Positions 23,419-35,048 of a stretch of 64,000 nt of DNA are shown piece after piece. The stretch comes from Daphnia pulex (taxonomy: Eukaryota; Arthropoda; Branchiopoda; Diplostraca; Daphniidae). Where the stretch lies: the NCBI RefSeq assembly GCF_021134715.1, contig NC_060025.1, positions 2,666,001-2,730,000 of the forward strand, in the 5' to 3' direction. A model generated the notes under the pieces. The model searched no databases. It saw nothing but the letters and a program-made list of their open reading frames with translations, and was not told where the DNA came from. Positions within the stretch are counted from its first letter, which is position 1, and the number at the start of each line of letters is the position of its first letter. The position numbers were made by a program, and so were the translations under genes.

Positions 23419-24828
23419 AATCTATTGTTTTGTAATTAGTAGTTTTAGGCAAAACTCTTAAATGCATTTTTTTAACGTTGAAAAAAGGCGATTACTTACA
23501 GAGGTGGCTTCCTACAATGAATGGAAACACGACTTTCACCCTACGTGCCCGTAATGATACTGTGCACGCGGTACAATACTGCTTTTTACCATTCCTCTAT
23601 CGTGTTGTTGATTATGGTTTTGGAAGCAGTCGAAAATTATCAGTTCAAATGTTAACGTTGTTGAGTTGTATTAGCAGATACTAGGTGGCATTTCAAGGCG
23701 GCAAAAATCGAAATTACTCAAACGAGTCGTCAAATCCGCCATAGTAAAACGGTTGAAGTGAAAATCCGCAACAATTTGACAATTTGACAATGACTTGATT
23801 TCCTTTTGATTACGAAGGGAAAAACACACTTCCCTATTGGAAATGGGACTTTAAATGGGGTTTTCAAAAGAAAATGAAATATAATCTAATACATAAAATA
23901 GCCTGCAGATATAGACAATTTCAATTTACAGAACCTTGACGTCAGTTCTTTTCAAGAATTTAAATTTTTCTTCGATCAACCTTCCTGTAAAAAATTTTAC
24001 CTTCAGAAAACATTGGAGAGGTCCTGTTTCAAGAAATACATTTGGGGGGAGTATAAAACCAACGAAGCATGCTAGATTGCCCACCAACAACAAAGACCGT
24101 TTCCGGTTCTTACCGCAATAGAAATAATCACACATACGCATTTTAAAATGATACCAACATTGAATTCCTATACGTAAACAACATTGACAAACAACCACTA
24201 TTAATTGCACTACCTGCTGTATTGCAATCTATTATGAATTATCGTGAATTTCAGATCCCTTTCGCTAACTGTAAGGGCTCTACACCGAATTCATTTCACG
24301 CTAAGAACGCGCATTCACGCTTCTCTTTTTGACTCGAACAAACATAAAAATTTGCTCCGTTATTTTACTTTCCTTTTTTCACATTCAAATGTGCTGTAAG
24401 CCTGTAAGTTTTCTCCCAAATGAACAATGCGGATGCTTGAATCTTTCAACACTTCTTTATGGCCATGCAGCTTTTATTTCTAAAACAATAAGGGGCGTGC
24501 CCCATTTCGGAATGTAGCTCAGACTAGTGAGAAATTATATAGGTTAAGCATGAGCCGAGTGCTTTCTACGCGTGCATGTACTTTCTACACAAGTATAAAA
24601 TCCCTACCAAATGGCCACAATTGATTATTACTAGTGCGTTAAACCATGAATTACCCACAAAAAAGACAATCAATCATATCTTTTCGTCGCAATTCAAGGG
24701 TGTGTGTGTGTCTAACTCCGCCTTATATTCTTATCTCTGGTTACAATATAAAACCACTTCCCCGACCTCAATATTAAGATTTCTTTTCGGGAGACTCACG
24801 GAATTGTTCCGCAGTGTCTCGGTGAACA
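23419..24828. other. Intergenic between DHRS7B and the lectin gene
   Basis: No gene supported. An open minus-strand frame at 23926-24210 is Cys/Phe-rich without a domain. A (GT)n run lies near 24709-24719. The last 90 bases hold the lectin gene promoter. Confidence 0.4.
24747..24753 (+). promoter_or_regulatory. TATA box of the multi-CTLD gene
   Basis: TATAAAA lies 82 bases before the ATG at 24829. A TATA-driven promoter suits a regulated, tissue-specific gene. The initiator was not clearly placed. Confidence 0.45.
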
Positions 24829-27800
24829 ATGCTTCGTCAAGAGCGCTGGTCCGCCTGTGCGCTAATTTTCTTCTTTTTCGTCTCTTTCGCCTTCGCCACT
24901 GATTGGATTTGCCCTGCTGGCAACAGATTTTGCTTCCAACGAATTCCCAACAAGCGATCGTGGAATGAAAGCCGAACTGATTGCGCTCGAATAGGAGGTG
25001 ATCTTCCAGGAGCCGACCACTTGGTAAGGAAACGAATTTACTACAGTATCAATTTCTGAAGCGCGTAAAAATAACTTACAAGTTCTTTGATCTTCAGGAT
25101 GAACTCAATAGTTTGTCGATTCACGGCAGCAGCTCTATTTGGACTAATTTGTGCTTCAGCAAAGGACGTCTGCAGTGGCTGGGAATCAGAAACTCCCGTA
25201 ATGAAATTTACCTATTTTTATGAGTCCTGTAATTGAGTTAACTGTTTTATCCAAACCGCAGATGAAGAGAAAGATCTGCAATTTATTGATACATTGTTAC
25301 CTGATCTACCTCTTGTGGCCGACGGCCAACTGTATTGTTTCGAAACCGGTGGCAATCCGTCGAAAACTTTCACATTGAAACACAGTCAAGATTCAGCAAA
25401 TGCCGTTTGCGTTTCGGACGTCAAATATCTTGTTCGTCAAACCTCAAGTACTTTCTCACTAATTTACCGCATTGAAATACTTTGATCAAACTAAAAATAT
25501 CTATTACAAACCCACAAGTTCCGACGCCAAGGGGACAAATCTTATCGGTGTCGGCCGTGACGGAGGGCGCCGATATCGATTGGGGACCCATCGGACAAAA
25601 TAGGGACGGATTCATGAACATTTTTCCGCCTAAAGTTACGTCGCTCAAGTTGAGATGCGATGTTAAAACAACTGGTGATTTGGATAAATCAGCTATTACC
25701 ATTAGGTGGATGCGAAATGGCGGTTACGTCACAGGCAACTTTACTCAGGTCAGAGAAAGTTAAATTCGACAATCGATTTTTCTACCTTATTAACAATTCA
25801 ATTACGACATTCAGGAATTGGTCAGCTTTGCTTCGGAAGATGATCTCATTCCGTGGATTGGGTTCATCAGTTGCGAAGCAGTCTACGGAAATGAAAGGGA
25901 AGTTGTTCGTGGTGGAGGATTTCACCTATCCATGTGGAACACGGTGACGGCACGTCTGGTTTCCACCTGCCTTACCTGTCGATTGAAAAGTATACTAGAT
26001 TCGGCAAAAATTATATTGACTCAGGTATTAGCAAATCATAAATTACCCCAAACAATATCTCTCAATTCCAATGTTGTAATCGATAGTATGTTGAAGAGGA
26101 AATCGCTCGGGGATCTGGAAATTCAATTGAATTCTTTACGGAACCACCTGTTATCTCTTACCACACCATTTCATTCGTGATTCACACAAGGAATAAGGTA
26201 TTCGGGTTTGGAAAGTACCGAAATCATTTTCCTGGTTAATAATAAAAAATCTTTTTAGAAAATCGACAAATTTGACTTCAAGATGGTTCAGAAGCTCGGC
26301 CAACATTTTCAACTTTCTCACTGGGCAAAGGATCGTTCACTTTTCCTACCCAAAGGAAGCTCAGATTTGGTTCTCGAGATAATCAGTCCGTGTAACATGG
26401 CCTTACCCCAGGATCGCGGCAACATAACATGGACTGCCTATCTAGGACAGACGGTACCATCCGGTAATTTCATTGGCGAGCCTATTTGCCTCGATAGCCG
26501 CGGAGCCATCATCACCAGAAGCTGCGGTCTACCCGTTTTACGTCCGATCCGTTTCCAGGTTTAAAATCTAAAAGAATTTAATTCAGTATCGTCAAACAAC
26601 TATAACTAAATGTTTCACACTATTTAGGAATGCTCCGCCATGAAACCCAGGAAAGAAGAACCCAAATGTTTCCATGGATTTGAGCATGCTAACGATGGAC
26701 AATGTTACCTCAAAACGGAAGCTTCGACATTCGCTACTGCGTTCGCTAAATGCTGGGCCGGTTGGCCTATCCAGCCTGAAATCTTGGAGCCAAAAAGTTT
26801 GTCTTATTGGTTTCAAAATTCACGCGATGGGATCTACAAAATTCAGTCAACAGCTTCGGGATTCGTTTGGCTTCCTTTTCGGCATTTCAGTAAAGACACG
26901 CCTCTTATGAATCCCCCTTGGAGTTGGATTGCAGGTAAAGTTACATTAGCGTGAATTCTTTTCTTTAAGAAAAATAGTTTCTTAAATTTTAATTATACGA
27001 TCTAGTAAGCAACCGGTGGGTTCACCAGGACAGTGAACAGGACATTCGAGCGGAATATAATTCGGATGGTGAAGAACTCTGCGCGGCTTACGATCTGACA
27101 CGTAACCGAATGGTTACCAGGTCCTGTCAAGATTATTTGCCAATGATTTGTAGTCGACCTGCTTTACCACCAAACATCAGCTCTATAATCAGCAGTCAAC
27201 CTGATCACACGGGCGAATATTTCTGCGAGTACGTAACATGAAAATAATTTATGCAACTTCTACTAACTAATTAAAATTCCTGATTGCTTCACAGGCAAGG
27301 TTGGATTACGCATTTTCTCGTTATGGACGCTGGAATGTGTTATAGACGTTTCACTCTAAAAGAGGCCGTCGACGCCGACGGAGCACAGCAATTCTGCATT
27401 AAACAAGGTGGCCATCTTGCTGTTGCTCCGACCCATAACATGCGGATAGCCCTGGAGCAAGTCTACGGATTCTTTAACAACCAAAGCATCGTCGACTCTT
27501 GGATTGGACTGAGAAATCGTGGTGAACAGCCAGTAACTTTCAACTGGGTGAACCAAACGGCCGGTGTTTCCACTAGTACAGCATTGAACTGGCAGCCTTA
27601 CCAAGAATTCGGGAGCGGTTACGGTGTCAGTACGGGCCTAACTCGAGCATGGTGGAATTGGCCTCGTGAAACTAAAATTTGGGGCGTACTCTGTCAGAAA
27701 ACCGTGTCAGACTGGCAAGACGGAATCGGTTTACAGCTGGAAAAGTTGTCCGTCAACGAATACGCTCTCGTTTTTACCTACGACCAGAGAAATTATGGTC

Positions 27801-28066
27801 CTCCAGAAAAACAATATTCACACGAATCAAAAACCTTTTGGCAATCTGATTTCGACGTTATCTGCCACTTCAATCATTACGCAATGCACTTTCGTTTCCC
27901 CCTCGATCGTCAGTACTATCGAGTTCTGGTTCCCAGATCGATGGGATCTGGTCGGCTGATTTGCGAAGGATGGCTCAATAGACCGACATTTCGATTTCAG
28001 TCGAATACGGTCATTCATCGACCAACTTATGATTACGATTCGGAACAATATCGGCCCTATCCTTAA
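24829..28066 (+). CDS. Secreted multi-domain C-type lectin-like protein
   Basis: Ten exons: 24829-25023, 25098-25197, 25262-25447, 25519-25748, 25815-26024, 26087-26197, 26259-26558, 26628-26934, 27006-27228 and 27295-28066, all phases consistent, 877 residues. A signal peptide covers about residues 1-24. Three CTLD-like regions are visible by their Cys/Trp spacing. They are about 33-151 (RTDCARIGGDL, QWLGIRNS), about 455-615 (KCFHGFEHA... MICSRP) and about 635-755 (FCIKQGGHL, SWIGLRNRG, FNWVN, ALNWQPY). The second is the most divergent. Residues about 160-440 and 755-877 match nothing I know; the first may be a repeated beta-rich module. A canonical EPN or QPD sugar-binding motif was not found, so carbohydrate binding is doubtful. 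Splicing between 26024 and 26087 is the least certain junction. Confidence 0.75.
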
Positions 28067-28096
28067 CTCATTTTGATTATAAAATTGGCTTGTTCT

Positions 28097-28102
28097 AATA
28101 AA
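28097..28102 (+). terminator. Polyadenylation signal of the multi-CTLD gene
   Basis: AATAAA lies 31 bases past the stop codon, followed by a T-rich stretch. Confidence 0.5.
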
Positions 28103-28786
28103 CTGATTTCAGTTTGAAAGAGTGTTGTTGCTTAACTATCTTTTTTTTTGTTTCATTATATAAACGCTTAAAAAAATATTTGGGGCGTTCAAAGTCTAAT
28201 CTCGTATTGGTCTATACTAAGATTTAAAAAAGGGTTCGCTGTTAAGAACCATAGTACATCGAACTCGGGTCCTCAAACAGGGTTCAAAAATCTAGGTAAT
28301 TCCAGATTAACAAAGAAGGGTCAACCTACTCTTGTAGACAGACGATGGTGGGCCTACCTATTGAACTCCGCAATTGACGCCAAAATGTCGCCCCACGTTC
28401 GTCGATGACAAGGTCGTAGAAGTTGTGATAAAATTTTGAATTCAAGGCGTTTGACAGACCGTGCGAACCGAACGATGATCTAATAAGCAGAAGGTTGGAT
28501 CACTTGAATTTGCTCTGCATGGAAATATTCAAAATAAAATTAATTAGCTTCACTGGTCTTGATCGAAACTCTAACCAAAGTTTAATTTTTTAAATAAGAA
28601 CTAATTTATCTCTCATTACCTTCACTTTACTAAGAATCCAAATGGCACTATTTCGGAATTTCCACAAAAAGTTTTACCTGAAATATAAAAACAAAGGGGT
28701 CAAGTCAGGTCAACTTGAACATAAAGCAAAGATGATTGACCTGCGAAATATGGTCGAAAATTCAAGGTCGGCAATGACCGCTCACC

Positions 28787-28824
28787 TATAAATAAGAAGC
28801 ACCTGAGTTGTTGAAGATTCAGTT
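28787..28824 (+). promoter_or_regulatory. TATA box and initiator of the orphan secreted gene
   Basis: TATAAATA at 28787-28794 is followed by TCAGTT, matching the arthropod initiator TCAGTY, at 28819-28824. The spacing is about 34 bases from TATA to the initiator A. The ATG at 28829 would leave a very short 5' UTR of about 8 bases. Confidence 0.6.
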
Positions 28825-28828
28825 TAAA

Positions 28829-30173
28829 ATGTCTCTTGTCGTACAGTGCACCACTCTCCTTTGCTTCTTCTTCGCCATTTCTTCGGCAAACACTAACAAA
28901 GATGTATCCATCGCGCAAATGGCCGAGGATCTTCTTTCCTCAAGTCCTCAACACCAAGTTGCCGTCACCAATGACGTCAAAGAATGGACCCTAGATTGGA
29001 TGGCTGATCAAGGGGACGTCCGCGATGCCATGATGACTCCCAGTCCATCCGTCGACGCCAAGAAACTTCTCGAAGACATTCTTTGTGGTAAGTTTTTTAA
29101 AACTAAAAGTTAATTATTTTATGATTACCTTAATTTTGATAATTTGAAATTATAGACGACGGGCACGACGAAGAGTCTGATATGGGCGACGAATGGACAA
29201 GCATGGACCCGACGGGCAGATGTGGATGTTGCGGAGCTATGAAATCTATAACCGGAATGTATCCATCACAAATGATGATGCCGATGTACACCCCGATGGG
29301 ATACCAAAACTACCAACCTTTCGCCAACAAGCGCCAGCCCCAAACGCAGTCATTCAACGGATTGGTCCAAACAGTTTGCGATCGTTTAGTGGCTGATATC
29401 AAAATGTCAGGACTCGATCCTATGCCGCTGATGTTGAGAAGAAGATCCGTCCAAGAAACAGCAATCTTATCCCAGTCACGTCTTCACGGCCAGCGATCAA
29501 TGAGGTCAAATTCCAGCAACGAGAAAAATCGCGATGGAAAGAGTCACGAAGCCCTAGAATCATCTCAGGTAACTTGTCAAATTATTATCATTACCAGCAA
29601 AATTTTAAACAATTGTTTCTCTAGTGGGAAACGCAACCATCGGTTCGCGTATTCTGTCGTTTATCTGGTCTAAGCACCCTTCGTCGAACTGGTGATGTGC
29701 AATCCATGGCTCTTCCAAACGGACGGACAATGCTCAAGGTGAATATGCTGGCCGGACCACTACAACTTAGTCTGCCGTCAGGTGCTGCAACTCCAGGTAG
29801 TTCAGCACCAGTGGCCGCAGACCAGCACGAGTCCAATTTGTCCCAGGGTCAGACATCTAATGAAATTACAACAGTGGAAGAAGTCAACGCCGAAATGAAC
29901 CTCATACTTCACCCCCGAGCCGGAATTCTACTCCACAGTAATACCTGATTAAATTAAATATAGTTATGAATTAATAGTAACAAAACATTTGTAACGAAAA
30001 CAGGTTTCCAATTCTCTAAACCAACCAAGTTTAACAGCGAAGCCGCAGCCTTCGCTCAACCATCACGAATTCCTTACCGTGGAAGTTCAATTCCAATCAT
30101 CGACAGCATCAACGAGGCTGCAGTAGCTCAGCAACTACGTCAAGCAATCCGCCGTACACTTCGCAGCTCATAA
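28829..30173 (+). CDS. Secreted protein of unknown family
   Basis: Exons 28829-29087, 29156-29568, 29625-29937 and 30004-30173 encode 384 residues. A clear signal peptide covers about residues 1-20 (hydrophobic core TTLLCFFFAISSA). The mature protein starts with an acidic region, then a short RCGCCG cluster and a Met/Pro/Tyr/Gln-rich stretch (near 120-150). A long middle region rich in Ser, Gln and Asn follows, and the tail is basic (RQAIRRTLRSS). No known domain was recognised. TATA plus initiator suggests regulated expression. Candidates would be a neuropeptide-like precursor or an extracellular matrix or egg component, but no dibasic-bounded repeated peptide is evident, so no function is assigned. 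Splice phases are all consistent. Confidence 0.72.
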
Positions 30174-30550
30174 TAAGCACTTCACAATCTTTATAAACAT
30201 GACTTTGTTAAAAAAAAAATTTGTAGTTTTTCCAATACACTCAATTTGATACAATTGGACGTTACTAGATCTTTTGGCTTCTACACATCTCGGGAATCAC
30301 AAATAAAAAAACAATGGTTTTTCGCTGAAAGCTTCATTTTTTTTTGTCTTAAAACCAGGTCTGACAGGTTTGTCTTTCAAAACACTGAATTTGTATGAAA
30401 AGAACGAAAGAAAAAACATTATTGAAAAAGTGGTGGTGGTGAGGAGAATAAGTAAAGGTGATCAGGAGTTTGCGTCAGTGATTCAACCTCTGATCCACCA
30501 CGTGTGGACTCAAAGAAATCAAATAATTTGGTGAACATTACACGATTGCG

Positions 30551-31596
30551 TTATTTCAATTCACTCCTGTATGACTCCAACTCGGCATCAAGCTCATCTG
30601 CTGTCGGTGCAGGCTGTTTGGGATTGCGTTGGCGAGCACCACCAGCACCACCTCGCTGACCACGCTGGCCTCCTCCTCCTCCTCCTCTCTGGCCTCTGTT
30701 GGAAGCTGGTGCACCAGTCCTCTTTTGTTGCGGCCCGTTGTTAGTGTTAGCTCGAGGGCTGGTTAGTCGGTTGGCGATTGTGTTCAAATCGGAAGTAGCC
30801 ATCTGAATGACCATTGATCGACCATCCAATGGGACTCCGTTGTACTGTTTCATTGCCTATGGAAAAGAAACAAATATTGATGCTGTGTGTCCTACAGTTG
30901 ACAAGTTTCATGAAGTTTACCTTGACGGCATCAAGACGGCGCTCAAACACAACATCAGCTGTACCGAGAGATCTGCCTGATCTGTCATAATGCACAGAAG
31001 CATGTTTCAATGGTCCAAATTCCATAAAAAGTTCCTATAAATAGAATTATTCAATACATGTTCATCATGACAGAGAAGCAATATATGTTATACCTTAATG
31101 TCTGCATCTGACACACCAAAGTCTAAGTTAGAAACAACAAGCTTGGAAGAGCCGCCTCCAGCAGCATTCGGTGCAGCACCCAACCTGGGATTGCTTTTCC
31201 TTGGTCCACCTTCATACATGTCATGAGACCAGTCACCATCTGGGTTGCCCTAAAAATAACATACACAAAGAGTCAGCACTATTGCATCACGAAGACTGTA
31301 AGATACAGACTAGCTTGGATTTGAAATAGACGAACAAGTCAACCAAGGATTATGCAATACTTTCTGATAGAACATAAAAAAACAAGAAGAATAACTTAAC
31401 AAATATTTACCTTGGCGTAAGGTGCAGCACGACCCCCAGCATTTCCCTGTCTTTGATTACGAACGGGTCCTGAGCCGGCATTACGGTTGCCTCCACGAGA
31501 ACTGCCACCACGACCGCCGCGTCCTCCACGGCCCCGGCCGGCTGAACGGCTAGTTTTGATGATATCATCCAAGCTCATGTCAACTTTGTCGCCCAT
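30551..31596 (-). CDS. ALYREF: ALYREF / THO complex subunit 4, mRNA export adaptor
   Basis: Exons 31411-31596, 31094-31249, 30921-31034 and 30551-30856 give 253 residues, close to human ALYREF (257). The order is typical: an N-terminal UAP56-binding motif ([10 protein letters not shown]), an RGG-rich region, and an RRM (about 100-180, with [13 protein letters not shown] as RNP2 and GTADVVFE at the RNP1 position). A second Arg/Gly-rich segment and a C-terminal UAP56-binding helix ([12 protein letters not shown]) follow. The protein loads onto spliced mRNA with the TREX complex and hands it to NXF1 for nuclear export. All introns are in phase 0. It is divergent from ELAC2, 485 bp away, which probably share a promoter region. 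Confidence 0.95.
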
Positions 31597-32081
31597 TTTG
31601 ATAACAATAAGTTTGTGGAGGACTTGACAAAATTAAGGACTATCAATTTAAAAACGAAACACAAGTTTAAGAAAGATTCAATAAGAACGAAACAAATGGA
31701 TGATGGTGACAGGGACGGTACGACAATGACGCCACGCTCAATCTCTATGCCAAGTTAACGAATATGAGCCTAAGCAAACTCTCAATGGCGCCCATATTGC
31801 CCGTTTGCCAGTTTCAAAAACAAGAAACATAAATAATTTAATACTCCTTTTATTCTAAGTGATTTATTTTTCAAATAATAAATTTAAATTTATTTGATTC
31901 AATTTTACAAATAAAAAACAGTTTAGTTTCAAATTAAGTTTTTAACCGACGTGGTTGCCAAGCCCGGTGTTTTGATTCTGCTTTTCAACCCTCTAGATGA
32001 CAACACGTGTTTAAAGTTAAAAGTTAGTGCCTGTAAATTTTAATTAGGCCCCATAATATCCCGATTATCAAGAAATATCTA
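31597..32081. promoter_or_regulatory. ALYREF/ELAC2 divergent promoter region
   Basis: 485 bp between divergent housekeeping genes. AT-rich, no TATA box placed with confidence, no ORF of interest. Confidence 0.35.
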
Positions 32082-34922
32082 ATGAATTTGCGATTTGCAT
32101 TGTTAAATGTTGTAGTTGTTACTGTACGTAGTTTTCATTCTAATCAAAAGGTATTCGGCGATATAAAAAATAAAAATCGTGTGTTAAATTTACTCGCCAA
32201 CATGCCGAAAGATACGAGTCATGTCGCACGTCTTCAATCAGAAAGACAGGCAAAGAAGATTACTAAAACAAAATACCCACCAGGAACCGTAACATTACAA
32301 GTTCTGGGTTCTGGTGTCCGTGGTGCACCACGGTCCCTCTATATGTTCACCGATCAATCATGGTAACATTTTAAATTAAAGCAAAAGTATTTTAGTCTAA
32401 TTCCTGTTTGCTTTTAGTTATCTCTTCAATTCCGGAGAAGGATCTCAACGCTTGGCCCATGAGCACAAGTTTAAGCTGTCCAAAGTTGAGAACATTTTCT
32501 TCACCCGTACATCTTGGCAAAATGTGGGTGGATTACCTGGAATTTCATTAACAATTCAAGATGTTGGTGTTCCCAATATCACACTCCATGGACCACCTGG
32601 ATTGGTAAACAAATAACATCTAAGCACACATTTTAATGCAGATCCAATAATATCATAATCTAATTTTAATAGGGTGAATTATTTACTGCTGCCTCCAGAT
32701 TCATCATATTAAAGAATTTACAAGTCAATCATGTGGATGCTACTTCACCTGCATCATCTTATGAAGATGCTGCCATGAAATTAAATTATGTAACTATTAT
32801 GCCCAATGATGATGCAAAATTACCACGTTCAGCTTCTAGTTCTCCTATCGAAGAGGAGGATGTGACCAATTATTATTGTCGAGAAAAAGGAAATCCTGGT
32901 GAGTTATCAGTGGTTACAAATTATTAGAATCGAAATGTAAACAAAATTAATTTTCTTAGAGGACGTTCCAGCTGCTAAAAGGACTCGTGTTGAAGATGAA
33001 AGTGACGAGAACCCGAAATCCAAAGCCGTTCTAGCTTATGTATGCCGTTTACAAGCGAAGCAGGGTACGCTTATTGCGAAAAAGTGCTTCGATTTGGGGG
33101 TCCCACCCGGACCACTCTACGGCCAATTGAAAGCTGGGCAAGATATCACGCTTCCCAATGGCAAGACTGTTTTAGCTTCTGACGTCTGTTCACCGGATGA
33201 TCCCGGTCCAGTATTCGTAGTCGTCGAATGCCCGGACGAAACCTACTTAGATAATTTTGTATCAGAACCACAGCTCTGCCAATTGCAAAGACGAAACGGA
33301 GCCAGCGAACTTGACTCTCCCCAAATCATAGTTCATTTCACTCCGGTTGAGGTAAGGTTTCCAGAAAAAAACATTCTCTGTCAGTGCAATTAAGACTTTA
33401 TTTTTTTTCCCCCTTTTAGTTGACGAAACATCCGAAATATCAAGAATGGATGGACGGTTTTTCGGTGACTACATGTCATTTGATGCTTGGAACGCCCAAA
33501 GATGGCGAAGAAAGGCGAGGATTTGGTAGTGTGGCCGTCCATCGCATTCAACATCAACTGCATCTCCTCGATTCAGAAATTTTTCCTCATTTACCTTTTG
33601 ATATGCGAGTGGAAGGAGAAACCGAAGAAGCCGAGGCAGCAGAATTAGAGTGTCAAACTCTAACTAAATTTAATTTGAGACCTCCGCTAAAACTCAACAC
33701 GTCCCTTGTACCGGTTCTGAATCCTAAAGAGTACGTCAATGAGAGTCTTGCTCAGGAAGGTTTCCCGGCCAGCTTAGAAGCCTTGAAGTCTTCCCTGGCC
33801 GATGCGGTTCCCATTAGCAGCAGAGTCTACCCTAAAATAACTTTCCTCGGAACAGGATCGTGCATTCCAAACAAAACCAGAAACACTAGTGGCATTCTAG
33901 TCGAATTAGAGTAATCGCTTTTCGCATTCAAGTTCTCATAAGTTAAATTTTAATAACCATTAATTACTGTTTCAGGAAGGATCGGTTTATTCTGATGGAT
34001 TGTGGAGAAGGAACATACGGGCAGATTGTCCGTTTCTTTGGACACGAAAAAGCCGCCCACGTTTTGTCCAATCTTGTCGGCGTCTACATTTCGCATCTTC
34101 ATGCTGACCACCACATTGGATTGATTGGTTTACTTCAAGGCCGACAACACGCGATTGAGCGGACGAGATCCGACGCTGGCCCCGTCTGGCTGATTGCTCC
34201 ACATCAGATCAATTTTTGGCTTAAAACCTATCACCATAGCTTCGAGCGGATCAGGCAATATTACAAACTGTTTTCCTGTGTCAACCTCTTCGAGAAGGAA
34301 AAACCTGATCCTGCGCTCCTCACCGGTCTCAACTTGAAATCGATTGTCACCACTTACGTTCGCCATTGCCCCAGCGCGTTTGGCGTCTCATTAACTACAG
34401 CCGACGGCTTCAAGTTGACTTATTCCGGCGACACCATGCCATGCTTGGGTTTGATTGATATCGGTCGAGACTCGGATCTGCTGATCCATGAGGCCACAAT
34501 GGAGGACGGGATGGAAGAGGAAGCCAAAATGAAGACTCACAGCACCATATCTCAGGTAATATTCTTCCACTGTCGTTTTTCATTTAGACGTAAATCATCT
34601 TGAGCTCTTTTACTAGGCGATCGAAGTTGGCCGTTCGATGGGAGCCAAATTCACGTTGCTGACACACTTCAGTCAACGCTACTCCAAAATTCCCATCTTC
34701 AACGAGAAAGCTTTCTCCTCCAACACGATAGGCGTGGCTTTCGACAACATGACAATTAGTCCAAATCGTTTCCACCATTTGCCTTATTTCATCCCCGCTC
34801 TCAAGTTGATGTTTGCCGATCACTGCGAAGAGATGGACAACAAGACAAACAAACGCAAGCTGCGCCAGGAGCGAGAAGAGAACGAAATCCAGCGACAACT
34901 CAAGCAATCCATTAAAAGTTAA
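32082..34922 (+). CDS. ELAC2: ELAC2, long-form tRNase Z (tRNA 3' endonuclease)
   Basis: Seven exons: 32082-32362, 32418-32604, 32673-32898, 32960-33351, 33420-33910, 33976-34555 and 34617-34922, giving 820 residues (human 826). The enzyme cuts the 3' trailer from pre-tRNAs in nucleus and mitochondria. The N-terminal half is a degenerate metallo-beta-lactamase fold (LGSGVRGAPRSLY), followed by an acidic linker. The catalytic half has LGTGSCIPNKTRN, the zinc motif HLHADHH (566-572), SGDTMPC, HEATMED and THFSQRYSKIP. The first 20 residues are hydrophobic and basic, as for mitochondrial import. Met41 (MPKDTS) could start the nuclear form, as known for human ELAC2. A polyadenylation signal follows at 34985. 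Confidence 0.95.
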
Positions 34923-34984
34923 AATTAAAGATTAGACTAAATGACTACTACTAAAATTAACTACATTACATGACGATTCAGTTA

Positions 34985-34990
34985 AATAAA
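34985..34990 (+). terminator. Polyadenylation signal of ELAC2
   Basis: AATAAA lies 62 bases past the stop codon and before the convergent 3' end of GMC1. Confidence 0.45.
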
Positions 34991-35048
34991 AAAACAAAAT
35001 TTGTTTGGACTATCGCTCTATTATCGTGTTTGGTGCAGGTACTTTTTG

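Larger units (their letters stand above)
28067..28828. other. Intergenic between the lectin and orphan secreted genes
   Basis: No gene supported. It contains the lectin polyadenylation signal at 28097 and, at its right end, the promoter of the next gene. Confidence 0.4.

Noticed and set aside
28255-28300. tRNA-like GTTC/GAAC words
   Set aside because: No acceptor stem or full cloverleaf could be drawn.
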